27,825 nucleotides of DNA from Sporomusaceae bacterium (GTDB lineage Bacteria > Bacillota_C > Negativicutes > Sporomusales_B > UBA7701). Shown piece after piece: positions 17,228 through 24,809 of the stretch. The notes under the pieces were generated by a model that was not told the DNA's origin, searched no databases, and saw only the letters and a list, made by a program, of their open reading frames with translations. The DNA lies in NCBI GenBank assembly GCA_022839045.1, contig JALHDI010000058.1, positions 1-27,825 of the forward strand, given 5' to 3'. Numbering within the stretch: the first letter of the stretch is position 1; every line of letters begins with the position of its first letter. A program made the position numbers and the translations under genes.

Positions 17228-17290
17228 TTATCCTCCTACAAACGGCCTCACGCTGTATTATCCCAAGCATGGCCGTAATCGTATACGCTG

Positions 17291-17656
17291 CTACTCGCCT
17301 TCCTCCGCGTCCAGGCCGGCGGCGGGGTAGTCCTGCTGAATCTCCGCCAGCAGCTTTTCCCGGCGCAGGTTGGCGTCAGGCGAGACAGTGGCCGCCGTCT
17401 CCTCCACGGCCCGGCCGCCGCGCTGGGGCAGCCACTCGGCCAGCCCCCACGTCCCCTTGCCCACGTGGATGAAGCGGCTATCCATATTGATCTGGGTATG
17501 TACCTCCGCCATGGCGTGCGCAACCGAAGCGACGGGTCGTCCCTTGCCTTCGAGAACCTTGCCGATAAGGTCGCGGAAATACATCGGCGAGCCTTTTTCT
17601 GCCAAAACCTGATAAGCGGCATCAACGTCTGACAACTGTTTCACCATTTCGCCCAT
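17291..17656 (-). CDS. rpoE: RNA polymerase delta subunit, short form
   Basis: 121 residues. Residues 8-80 form the HARE-HTH domain of RpoE, with MYFRDLIGKVL, an INMDSRFIHVGKGTWGLAEW block (B. subtilis LNIDGRFLALSDQTWGLRSW), and position directly before pyrG as in Bacillus. Delta binds RNA polymerase and speeds its recycling and promoter selectivity. The long Asp/Glu tail that makes up half of B. subtilis delta is missing: only about 45 mixed residues ending DAEEGE follow the domain. I start at ATG 17656, 8 nt after GGAGGGGG; a TTG at 17686 is in frame but has no such site. A promoter was not identified in the 220-nt gap upstream. Confidence 0.85.
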   Translation of the reverse strand: MGEMVKQLSDVDAAYQVLAEKGSPMYFRDLIGKVLEGKGRPVASVAHAMAEVHTQINMDSRFIHVGKGTWGLAEWLPQRGGRAVEETAATVSPDANLRREKLLAEIQQDYPAAGLDAEEGE

Positions 17657-17830
17657 GAATTCGGCCCCCTCCGCTGCGTCGTTCAAAAATTACATGGTAA
17701 TATTCACCGCGAGGGGATAAAATCCTCCTTTTGCCGATGGACGGCAAAGCCTTGTTCCGTCTGGGCTTGCGGCGCTCGCCCGCAAAAAAGATTGACAAAT
17801 TCAGCAAATTTATTCGCTTTTTCGCACAAG

Positions 17831-17863
17831 CTTCCGCCTTCGTCGGCCAAGACGGGGCGGAAG
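17831..17863 (-). terminator. Hairpin after argS, probable terminator
   Basis: CTTCCGCC (17831-17838) pairs with GGCGGAAG (17856-17863), with an inner CGTC/GACG stem, about 12 pairs. It starts 14 nt after the argS stop codon but has no T tract on the minus strand. The rest of the 17657-17877 gap holds a 7-bp hairpin (TTTGCCG/CGGCAAA) next to an orphan AAAAGGAGG, and nothing else I can assign. Confidence 0.45.
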
Positions 17864-17877
17864 TCGCGTCATTTCTG

Positions 17878-19604
17878 TCACATTTTGTCTGGAGCGGCGA
17901 CGCCGAGGATGGCGAGCGCCGACCGGAGCGTGTCCCGCACCGCCGCCGCCAGCGTCAGGCGGGCGGCCTGGGCGTCGGGCGGGGCGCCGATCACGCGGCA
18001 CTGGTTATAGAAAGAATGGAACAGGGCGGCGACCTCGTGGGCGTAACGGGCGATATGGTGCGGGGCCCGCTCGCGGGCCGCGGCGGCCACCTCGTCGGGG
18101 TACTCGCCCAGCTTCTTTATCAGGTCGGCCTCCGCCTCTTCCGTCAGCGCCGCGAGCGGCGCTTCGCCGGGCGCGGGCACGGTCAGCCCCGCCTCCTCGG
18201 CCTGGCGGAAAATGCTCGCGATGCGGGCGTGGGCGTACTGAATGTAAAAAACGGGGTTCTCGTTGGTGCGCGACTTCGCCAGGTCGAGATCGAAATCGAG
18301 CTGGCTGTCGGTCGAGCGCATGATGAAGAAGAAGCGGGCGGCGTCGCGGCCGACCTGATGAAGAAGAAGCGGGCGGCGTCGCGGCCGACCTCCTCGATAA
18401 GCTCGGACAAAGTGACTCCCTGGCCGGTCCGCTTCGACATCTTGACAAGCTCGCCGTGCTGGTAGAGATTGACCATCTGGAGGATGAGCACCTCGAGGCG
18501 GTCCGGGTCGTACCCCAGCGCCGCCACCGCCGCCTTGACCCGGCAGATGTAGCCGTGGTGGTCGGCGCCCCAGATATTGATCACCCGGTCGAAGCCGCGC
18601 GCGAACTTGTCGCGGTGGTAAGCGATATCGGCGGCCAGATAGGTCGGCACGCCGTTGTCGCGGATGACCACCCGGTCCTTGTCGTCGCCGTAAGCGGTCG
18701 ACTTCAGCCACAGCGCCCCGTCCCGCTCGTACATATGGCCGCTCTCTTTAAGCTGGCGGCAGGTGTCGTCGATCGCCCCGGCCGCGTGCAGCGTCCGCTC
18801 GCTGAACCAGACGTCGAAAGTCACGCCGAACGCCTCCAGGTCCTCGCGCAGCAGCGCCAGCTTCTCCTCGCGGGCCAACTCCTTGAACACCGCCAGCCGT
18901 TCGGCGGGGTCCATCAGCAGGTAGCGCGCCCCGGCCTGGTCGGCGATCCGCCGGGCGGTATCGACGATATCGCGGCCGCGGTAGCCGTCCTCCGGAAACT
19001 CCACCTGCTGGCCCAGCAGCTCGCGGTAGCGGGCGTCCACCGACGCCGCCAGGCAATCGATCTGATTGCCCGCGTCGTTGATGTAAAACTCGGTCGACAC
19101 GGCGTAGCCGGCCGCCCGCAGCAGGTTGGCGAGCGCGCTGCCCACCGCCGCCCCCCGGCCGTGGCCGACATGCAGGGGCCCCGTCGGGTTGGCGCTCACG
19201 AACTCCACCTGGACCTTCTCGCCGCGGCCGCTGTCCGAGCGGCCCCAGTCCTCGCCCGCCGCCGCGATGTCGGCCAGCAGGGCGTAAAGCCAGTCCGGCT
19301 TGAGATAAAAATTTATGAACCCGGGGCCGGCCACCTTGGCCTCCTGCAGCCAGGGGAGCGCCGCCGGCTCGTGCTTGTCCAGCGCGGCCCGCGCGTTCAG
19401 CCGCCCGGCGATCGCCTCGGCCAGGGCCCGCGGATTCTGGCGGGCCGGACGGGCAAGCTGCATGGCTATATTGGTGGCGAAATCGCCGAACTCCTTCTGC
19501 GGCGGCACCTCGAGCATCACCGCCGGCAGCTCGGCGCCCGCCAGGGCCTCCAGCCCGGCCGCCGCCTCGTGGATAGCCGTGGCGAGCAGCTCTTTCACAT
19601 TCAT
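17878..19604 (-). pseudogene. argS: Arginyl-tRNA synthetase, frameshifted by a 35-bp tandem duplication
   Basis: The class I HIGH motif (SANPTGPLHVGHGRG), the DHHGYI block and KMSKR (VKMSKRTGQGVTL) are intact, and ATG 19604 follows GGGAGGA. The reading frame breaks after EVGRDAARFFFI. There 35 bases are repeated head to tail (18321-18355 and 18356-18390); 35 is not a multiple of three. The correct frame resumes as IMRSTDSQLDFDLDLAKS, and the anticodon-binding domain runs to DKM at the stop codon. Removing one repeat unit gives an uninterrupted 563-residue ArgRS, the normal length. argS is usually essential and single-copy, so either this is an assembly or sequencing error, a recent mutation, or another copy exists elsewhere. 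It overlaps nothing and lies 1 nt after DUF1934. Confidence 0.93.
18321..18390 (+). repeat. Perfect 35-bp tandem duplication inside argS
   Basis: Two exact 35-base units, 18321-18355 and 18356-18390, each starting TGATGAAGAAGAAGC and ending GGCCGACC. One unit encodes the VGRDAARFFFI segment of ArgRS; the second copy shifts the frame. Confidence 0.98.
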
Positions 19605-19605
19605 G

Positions 19606-20029
19606 CTATTCTTCCTCCCGAATCTCAACCGATAAGGTGTTGTAACTCTGCCAGCGGCCGTCGATCTCCAGGTCGTAGCCGGCCGTCACGGCGTCCCTGC
19701 CCCCCGGCGGCCGCCGTCGCGAAGTGCCGGGTCGACACCGCCATCTTCAGGCTGCCGTAGGGGGTTATGTACGTGCTATGGCTCGTGATGCCGCAGCCGA
19801 ACTCCTGCTTCAGCTCCACCGCGCCCATGCGGACGACGGTCAGCCGGTCGGGGTACAGCTTGAGCAGCGTCGTCGTGCCCTCCATGCCCGTGACCGCGCT
19901 TTCGCGGTACGTGATATAACTGACGCCGTCCCTGTCCTGGCGCGAACCGACGGTCACGAACTCGATGCGGCTCTCCTCGCCGCCCGCGTCGGTCTGGGTG
20001 CCGACGACCGTCACGACAACCTTACGCAT
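19606..20029 (-). pseudogene. DUF1934 (YwiB-like) beta-barrel protein, single-base frameshift
   Basis: A DUF1934 protein, the neighbour of argS in B. subtilis too (ywiB). The first 108 or so residues read normally from ATG 20029 (AGGAG upstream): MRKVVVTVVGTQ, then RIEFVTVGSRQ and SLKMAVSTRHFATAAA. The frame then fails at a run of six G on the minus strand (C6 at 19700-19705). Deleting one G restores RDAVTAGYDLEIDGRWQSY and a stop at 19606, 1 nt before the argS ATG, giving 140 residues, the family length. The homopolymer makes a sequencing error the first suspicion. DUF1934 proteins are small lipocalin-like barrels of unknown function. A sigma-A promoter lies just upstream. Confidence 0.9.
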
Positions 20030-20055
20030 ATATTCTCTCCTAACCACATTCATAT

Positions 20056-20085
20056 ATTATAACCCATAATGGCGGCGCTTGCCAA
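20056..20085 (-). promoter_or_regulatory. Sigma-A promoter of the DUF1934-argS operon
   Basis: The minus strand reads TTGGCA (20085-20080), an 18-nt spacer, TATAAT (20061-20056): 5 of 6 and 6 of 6 matches. The predicted leader is about 20 nt and includes the AGGAG site. Confidence 0.75.
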
Positions 20086-20114
20086 CAAAAAAGACTCGCC
20101 CGGTGAAAGCCGTA

Positions 20115-20144
20115 GCGCCGTCCCCGGTTTCCCGGGGGCGGCGC
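20115..20144. terminator. Very stable hairpin in the gap after the nuclease-like gene
   Basis: A 13-bp stem with one T-G pair (20115-20127 with 20132-20144) closes a 4-nt loop. On the plus strand it is followed by TGTTTTGG; on the minus strand the nearest T run (TTTTTT) is about 20 nt further on. It probably insulates the SpoIID unit from the argS promoter. Nothing else was recognised in the 200-nt gap. Confidence 0.5.
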
Positions 20145-20229
20145 CTGTTTTGGGGAGGCTGTGGCGGACGCCGGCCTCTCCGCTATTAATCTATGCCCGC
20201 GGGGCCGCAAACTTGCCGCCCCAACTCCA

Positions 20230-20739
20230 TCAATACCCGATAACCAGCAAACTGTCCACGAACGCGAAGAGACTCTCCAGGCTCCCCAGCCGCTTGAGCG
20301 TGTTCTGGTAAAACTCCGTGCTGGTCGTCTGCCCCTGGCGGATGACCGGCACCATAATCACCCCGTGGCGGATGACCGGCGACTCGGCGAACTTGCAGAT
20401 ATTCTTCCAGACATTGCTGACCTCGCCCTTCTCAATCTCCACCGCCACCTGGAAATCGGGGTGGTAGAAATCCACCTCGAAATTGAGCCCTTTCCGGAAC
20501 AGCGGCCGGTATTTGCGGTTGGTCACCGAATGCCAGAAACCCAGTACCTCCATGTCGGCCAGCAGCACCCGCTCCGCCTCGATGCTCTTGCGGAACGGAG
20601 TCGCCGCGATATCCGCCAGCTCGCCCCGGCGGGCCGTCACCACCTCGCAAAGGCTCTCCAGATAGATGTTCGACCGGCGGCGGCAAAGATAACGCCAGGG
20701 CGGATACCCGGGCGAAAACAGTTCCGCCTCTATTCCCAA
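20230..20739 (-). CDS. Putative PD-(D/E)XK-type nuclease-like protein overlapping spoIID
   Basis: About 169 residues. The middle reads FEVDFYHPDFQVAVEIEKG: an Asp, a short beta turn, then E-x-E-K on a second strand, the arrangement of the PD-(D/E)XK nuclease core. The next segment (KNICKFAESPVIRHGVIMVPVI) resembles the strand and helix after the active site in BglII/BstYI-type enzymes. This is by-eye similarity, and no methyltransferase partner is present, so it need not be a restriction enzyme. The start is uncertain. TTG 20739 follows GAGGTCA and overlaps the end of spoIID by 10 nt, suggesting translational coupling; no ATG with a ribosome binding site was found. No signal peptide or membrane helix is visible. 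Confidence 0.6.
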   Translation of the reverse strand: MGIEAELFSPGYPPWRYLCRRRSNIYLESLCEVVTARRGELADIAATPFRKSIEAERVLLADMEVLGFWHSVTNRKYRPLFRKGLNFEVDFYHPDFQVAVEIEKGEVSNVWKNICKFAESPVIRHGVIMVPVIRQGQTTSTEFYQNTLKRLGSLESLFAFVDSLLVIGY

Positions 20740-21737
20740 ATCTTCTTGACCTCGGCGCCCACGTAATAATGCCGCACGATATCCTCGGCCTTCCAGCCGT
20801 CCATCGCGTACGTGAACGCGCCCCACTGGCTCATGCCTACTCCGTTCCCCCAGCCGCGGCCCTTGAAGGTGAAACTTTTGCCGTCATAGCTCATCTCGTC
20901 CACCAGCGTCGACTTCAGCCGGTCGAAGCCCACCGCCTTGCGGAACTCCGCCCCGTAAACCTTCCTGTCGCCCGCGCCGATAAACAGGATACGGCCGGAC
21001 GGCCCCTTCTCGAGGATTTTGATGTCGCCGGGGTTGCCGCTATAGCCCACCGCCTCGGCCACCGCCCGCCCGGGGATGACCACCGTCCAGTACTGGAGAT
21101 GGGGCGGCGTGTACTTGTAGCTGTTGTCGGTCACCGGCTGAAAATAAGGCGTGGGATGGGGAATCTCCTTCGGGAAGCTTTCATCGCGGGTGGCGGCTAT
21201 CTGGCCGTTGCTCGAGCTGTAGATGGCGTTCACCAGGCTGCCGGCGTACAGCAGCAACTGGCCGCGGGTCGAGCGCACCGCCTCGCGGACCCGGTCGTTG
21301 ACCTTCTCGGGGGCGTACGCCTGCAGCTCCTCCTTGGAAGTGCTCACATCGGCGTCGTGCAACTGCCGGATGGTGCCGGCCTCGATGGCGTGCACCGTCA
21401 GCGTGCGGGAAACGATCGCCTGGGCTTTGAGCGCCTCGGACGGCCAATCGGGTTCCATCTCCCGGGCGAGCACCCCTTCGAGGTACTTCTCCAGGGGCAT
21501 CCTTTCCCGGCTGCCGCGGTCGGCCCGCCAGACGGTTATCACCGGCTCGTTCTTGTACTTGGCCGCGTCGAACTGCGGCACCCCCGGGATAGGCTCGGTC
21601 GCCGGGTTGAGCGGGGCCGGAGCCGGCGCTCCCGGCTGCTTGGCGGCGGGAGGGCGTAAGAGCGTATAGGCTCCCGCGATTAATGCTACGGCGACGACTG
21701 CGACCAGGACGATATTGAAATACGAAAATTTACGCAT
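20730..21737 (-). CDS. spoIID: SpoIID/LytB-family peptidoglycan lytic transglycosylase
   Basis: 335 residues. One N-terminal membrane anchor (8-27) and a proline-rich linker precede the SpoIID domain (about 65-335). The catalytic Glu is E93 in VLAREMEPDWPSEALKAQA (B. subtilis SpoIID E88 in the same motif). The C-terminal signature GRGWGNGVGMSQWGA is intact, as is the SSSNGQIA segment. SpoIID cleaves glycan strands during engulfment by the mother cell. The promoter match upstream is of forespore (sigma-G) rather than mother-cell (sigma-E) type, so this may be a SpoIID-family paralogue used later rather than the engulfment enzyme. The ATG follows GAGGTGGGAGG and is 40 nt from the VanW-family gene. 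Confidence 0.9.
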   Translation of the reverse strand: MRKFSYFNIVLVAVVAVALIAGAYTLLRPPAAKQPGAPAPAPLNPATEPIPGVPQFDAAKYKNEPVITVWRADRGSRERMPLEKYLEGVLAREMEPDWPSEALKAQAIVSRTLTVHAIEAGTIRQLHDADVSTSKEELQAYAPEKVNDRVREAVRSTRGQLLLYAGSLVNAIYSSSNGQIAATRDESFPKEIPHPTPYFQPVTDNSYKYTPPHLQYWTVVIPGRAVAEAVGYSGNPGDIKILEKGPSGRILFIGAGDRKVYGAEFRKAVGFDRLKSTLVDEMSYDGKSFTFKGRGWGNGVGMSQWGAFTYAMDGWKAEDIVRHYYVGAEVKKIWE

Positions 21738-21753
21738 CCTCCCACCTCGCTGA

Positions 21754-21783
21754 TAGTATGGGCGGGCGGCGCTCTTCCTATGC
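21754..21783 (-). promoter_or_regulatory. Sigma-G-type promoter upstream of spoIID
   Basis: The minus strand reads GCATA (21783-21779), exactly 18 nt, CATACTA (21760-21754), matching every position of the sigma-G pattern. The -35 overlaps the stop codon of the VanW-family gene. Caution: the predicted start is only about 10 nt before the ATG, so the transcript would have an unusually short leader. Confidence 0.5.
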
Positions 21784-22599
21784 GCCGCCCGCGAGGGCGA
21801 AAATATCGACCGTCAATTTTCTCCCGGCCACGAACGAACGCAGCACCAGGGTGCGGCGGGTCGTGTTCACGAAGCGCAGGTCCTTGTCGGTGTATGTCGT
21901 CGCGTCCCGGCCCGGCGGCACGTAGCTCACCGGCTGGGAGTGGGGATGGCGCTCCGTCACCGCCAGCCCGGCCGCCAGCACGGCGTTGTACAGCGTGCTC
22001 GACACCTGGCACATCCCGCCCCCCACCTCCTCCCCGTGGCCGCCGGCGACGAACACGGTCGCCGGCCGGAAGCCCCGCTCGCGCGTCGGCTCGCCGGTGC
22101 GGCTGTTGAAGGAAAACTCCGCCCCCGGGGCGACCGCCGCGTTGTTAATCAGCGCGGCGGTCAGGCGGATGTTCTCCATCCGCCCCGGGCTGGCGTCGAG
22201 GATGGTCGTCGCATACGAGCCGGCCGGCTGCGCGGCGGCGAGGTCGGCGGCGGTCACCGCCGCCATCAGCGGGCGATACGCGGCCGTCAGCACGCTGCCG
22301 GCGGGCGCGGCCAGCGCCGCCTCCACCGTCGCCGGTACGTCCAGCATCCGGCCGTCGTTATCCGCCGCCACCGCCCCGTCCTCGTCGGCGAAGCGGGCGT
22401 CAACCGGCGGCTCATACCGCTCCGCCGCCAACCCCTGCAAGGCCGACGTCGCCCCGCTCCGCGTCAGGCCGCCCAGCGCCACCCCCTCCACCGTCACCGC
22501 CGCCGCCACCCGGGGCTCTGGCTTCGGGGCCGGCTGCAGGCCGCAGGCGGCCGCCGCCAAACCGCCGACAATCAGCACCAATGCCAGCGCAATCCTCAC
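21778..22599 (-). CDS. VanW-family exported protein
   Basis: 273 residues. The hydrophobic N terminus ends in AAAAC (C19), a possible but weak lipobox. Residues 30-115 resemble the PG_binding_4 domain that often precedes VanW. Residues 125-255 hold the VanW domain with its hallmark FSFNSRTGEPTRERGFRPA, VFVAGG and EVGGGMCQVSSTLYNA segments. VanW proteins occur in some vancomycin-resistance clusters and in many spore formers, but their biochemical role is unsettled; no van genes are near. GTG 22599 has GGAGG 5 nt upstream and is preferred over the ATG at 22620. The gene diverges from the MurE-like gene and precedes spoIID, placing it among wall-remodelling genes. Confidence 0.9.
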   Translation of the reverse strand: MRIALALVLIVGGLAAAACGLQPAPKPEPRVAAAVTVEGVALGGLTRSGATSALQGLAAERYEPPVDARFADEDGAVAADNDGRMLDVPATVEAALAAPAGSVLTAAYRPLMAAVTAADLAAAQPAGSYATTILDASPGRMENIRLTAALINNAAVAPGAEFSFNSRTGEPTRERGFRPATVFVAGGHGEEVGGGMCQVSSTLYNAVLAAGLAVTERHPHSQPVSYVPPGRDATTYTDKDLRFVNTTRRTLVLRSFVAGRKLTVDIFALAGGA

Positions 22600-22629
22600 C
22601 GTCTCTCCTCCCGCAAGCATACTTTCTGC

Positions 22630-22660
22630 TAGTATCCTGCCGAAAAAACGCTTTTACTCA
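22630..22660 (-). promoter_or_regulatory. Possible sigma-G-type promoter of the VanW-family gene
   Basis: The minus strand reads TGAGTA (22660-22655), 18 nt, GATACTA (22636-22630). It has one mismatch in each element against GHATR and CATWHTA. The leader is about 24 nt. The -35 overlaps the divergent promoter's -35. Confidence 0.5.
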
Positions 22661-22687
22661 CCGACGGCCGGCCAGCGCCATAAAATA
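22659..22687 (+). promoter_or_regulatory. Possible sigma-K-type promoter of the MurE-like gene
   Basis: CACC (22659-22662), 16 nt, CATAAAATA (22679-22687). It fits the B. subtilis sigma-K pattern mACm, 16 nt, CATAnnnTA at every position, though that pattern carries little information. The -10 sits inside an inverted repeat, CAGCGC (22673-22678) and GCGCTG (22690-22695), that could be an operator. Predicted leader about 28 nt. Confidence 0.45.
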
Positions 22688-22721
22688 TAGCGCTGATTAC
22701 GACCACTGGGGAGGGTAAAGC

Positions 22722-24194
22722 GTGGAACTCATCGAAAACCTGCTCGCGTGCGCCGCCGGCGTATCCTGCGACTCCCGCCAGATTTCGCCCGGCTTCATCT
22801 TCGTCGCCGTCCGCGGCGCCAGCCATGACGGCAATACATACGCGGCAGACGCCGCCGCCCGCGGAGCGAGCGCGGTCGTCAGCGACCGCCCCGGCAGCCT
22901 GCCCGCCCTCGCCGTGCCGGTCGTCGCCGTGCCCGACGCCCGCCGCGCCCTCGGCGAACTCGCCGCCCGCTTCCACCGCCACCCCTCCCGCTCGCTCTCC
23001 CTCGTCGGCGTCACCGGCACCAACGGCAAAACCACCGTCACCTTCATGCTCGACCACATCTTCCGCCAGGCGGGCCTGCGCGCCGGCCTCCTCGGCACCG
23101 TCTGCGTGAAGGTCGGCGACGTTTCCTATCCCAGCGTCCTCACCACCCCCGACGCCGCCAGCCTCCAGGCCTACCTCGCGGCGATGCGCGACGCCGGCGT
23201 CAGTCACGCCGCCATGGAGGTCTCCGCCCAGGGCATCGACCAGGGGCGGGTGGACGACGTCAGCTTCGCCTGCGGGGTAATCACCAACATCAGCCCCGAC
23301 CACCTCGACTTCCCCGGCGGCTTCGACGCCTACTGCGCCGCCAAACAGGGCTTCCCCGGCCTCCTCGGTCCGGCGGCCCCGCTCGTCATCAACGCCGCCG
23401 ATCCCCTCTGCCGGGCCATGGCTGCCGCCGCCCCGGTCGTCGCCTGCGCCGTGGACGCGCCGGCCGACGTCACCGCCCGCATCGTGCACCTCGCCACCAG
23501 CGGCAGCCGCTTCGCCCTCGCCTTCGCCCGGCCGCTGCCCGGCTGCGCGCCGGCGCCCGTCCGGCTGACCGTGGACCTGCCGCTCCCCGGCCGCCACAAC
23601 GTCGAGAACGCCCTGCTGGCGGCGACCGCCGCCGTCCTGTGCGGCATGGCCCCCGAAACGGCCGCCGCCGCGCTCGCCTCCTTCCGGGGCGTCCCGCGCC
23701 GCTTCGCCGTCTCGCGCCTCGCCGGCCTCACCGTCGTCGACGACACCGCCCTCAACCCCGGCAGCATCGACGCCGTCTTCCGCACCCTGACCGCCTTCAG
23801 CCGCCGCCGCCTCGTGGTGGCCTTCGCCATCCGCGGCCGCCGCGGCCCGGCCATCAACGCCGCCTGCGCCGCCGCGCTCGCCCGCTGGTGGCACGCGGCG
23901 CCCTTCACCCTCATCGTCACCGCCGCCGCCGGCAGCGTAGGCGCCGCCGACGCCGTCGCCGGCGACGAAAAAAGCACCTTCTGCGAGGCGCTCGACAAAG
24001 CGAAAGTAAATTACCTGTTCCGCGAAACGCTGGCCGCGGCCATGGAAACCGCCGCCGACGCCGCCGGCCCCGGCGACCTCGTCGCCCTGCTCGGCGCCCA
24101 GGGCATGGACGACGGCTACCGGCTGCTGCGCCGCCGGCTGGCCGGGACGACGCCCGCGCCCGCCGGCGCGGAAGTCGCCGGCTGCCCGGCGTAG
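22722..24194 (+). CDS. MurE-like Mur ligase paralogue with altered C-terminal domain
   Basis: 490 residues on the plus strand, GTG start after GGGGAGGG. The three Mur ligase domains are clear: the MurE-type N-terminal domain (CDSRQISPGFIFVAVRG, 16-32), the ATPase domain with GTNGKTT at 99-105, TTPD at 141-144, EVSAQGID at 166-173, SPDHLDF at 191-197 and K208, and the C-terminal domain from about 328. The last is unusual. The normal DYAHTP motif reads DDTALNP (340-346), the following CGGDRDRTKRP loop is replaced by AFAIRGRRGPAI, and the DNPR motif that reads the third amino acid is absent. It is therefore unlikely to be the housekeeping MurE and may add another residue or none. It converges on the cytochrome gene, 12 nt away, without a visible terminator. 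Confidence 0.85.
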   Translation: MELIENLLACAAGVSCDSRQISPGFIFVAVRGASHDGNTYAADAAARGASAVVSDRPGSLPALAVPVVAVPDARRALGELAARFHRHPSRSLSLVGVTGTNGKTTVTFMLDHIFRQAGLRAGLLGTVCVKVGDVSYPSVLTTPDAASLQAYLAAMRDAGVSHAAMEVSAQGIDQGRVDDVSFACGVITNISPDHLDFPGGFDAYCAAKQGFPGLLGPAAPLVINAADPLCRAMAAAAPVVACAVDAPADVTARIVHLATSGSRFALAFARPLPGCAPAPVRLTVDLPLPGRHNVENALLAATAAVLCGMAPETAAAALASFRGVPRRFAVSRLAGLTVVDDTALNPGSIDAVFRTLTAFSRRRLVVAFAIRGRRGPAINAACAAALARWWHAAPFTLIVTAAAGSVGAADAVAGDEKSTFCEALDKAKVNYLFRETLAAAMETAADAAGPGDLVALLGAQGMDDGYRLLRRRLAGTTPAPAGAEVAGCPA

Positions 24195-24206
24195 CTCACC
24201 GCATAG

Positions 24207-24809
24207 TCAGGGCGACTTGGGCGGCGGCGGCTTGGCCTCCTTCTGGACATAACCGGTGAATATCGCCTGCAGCTTGGCTGGCTCCTCGGTAAAAACAAGA
24301 TAAAGGTGGAACGGGATCGAAGCGGCGAAAAAGGCGGCGACGAAAAAATGGACGCTGCGGATGGCGTTCAGGCCGCCCAGCAGGCGCTGCAGGCGGGTGG
24401 TGTCGTCCGGAAACACCAGCGCCGCGCCGGTGACCGCGGCCACGACCACCACCAGCCCCCAGGCGGTGAACAGCGCCTTCTGGCCGGGGTTGTAACGGCC
24501 GAAGTTGGGGTGGTGGGCGGTGATGAACAGGTAATAGCGCAGGAAACTGCGCACATTGGCCCAGTCGCCCGGCAGCAGCAGAACCTCGGTATGCTTGCCG
24601 GTGCGGGCATAATAATAAATATGCACCGTCAGATTAACGACGAGAAGGGCCGCGGCCACGCCGTGGAGCTCGCGCATCAGGCTCATCGGCAGCAGCAGCC
24701 ACGCCGGCGGCGCGTGGATGTACAGGCCGGTCGTCAGCAGCACCATCACCGCCGCGAACATCACCCAGTGAAAGACGCGCACCGGCAGGGGGTGGAGCAG
24801 CAGCTTCAT
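24207..24809 (-). CDS. Membrane b-type cytochrome (formate dehydrogenase gamma / cytochrome b561-like)
   Basis: 200 residues with four or five membrane helices. Histidines lie where di-heme cytochromes of the FdnI/HydC group bind heme: H14 (RVFHWVM), H49 (RELHG), H63, and the pair H154 and H168 (SVHFFVAAF, IPFHLYLVF) on the last helix. Such subunits usually pass electrons between a dehydrogenase or hydrogenase and the quinone pool, but no catalytic subunit is nearby. The tail is proline- and lysine-rich (KPPPPKSP). The ATG overlaps the stop of the upstream gene (ATGA), so the two are translationally coupled; the partner is probably functional, not accidental. Confidence 0.88.
   Translation of the reverse strand: MKLLLHPLPVRVFHWVMFAAVMVLLTTGLYIHAPPAWLLLPMSLMRELHGVAAALLVVNLTVHIYYYARTGKHTEVLLLPGDWANVRSFLRYYLFITAHHPNFGRYNPGQKALFTAWGLVVVVAAVTGAALVFPDDTTRLQRLLGGLNAIRSVHFFVAAFFAASIPFHLYLVFTEEPAKLQAIFTGYVQKEAKPPPPKSP

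Noticed and set aside
17622..17807. 61-codon minus-strand frame overlapping the rpoE start
   Set aside because: It crosses an AAAAGGAGG site without a usable start nearby and overlaps rpoE; no similarity was recognised.
22629..23894. 421-codon minus-strand open frame opposite the MurE-like gene
   Set aside because: Gly/Ala/Glu-rich shadow frame; the plus-strand MurE-like protein has clear motifs and a good start.
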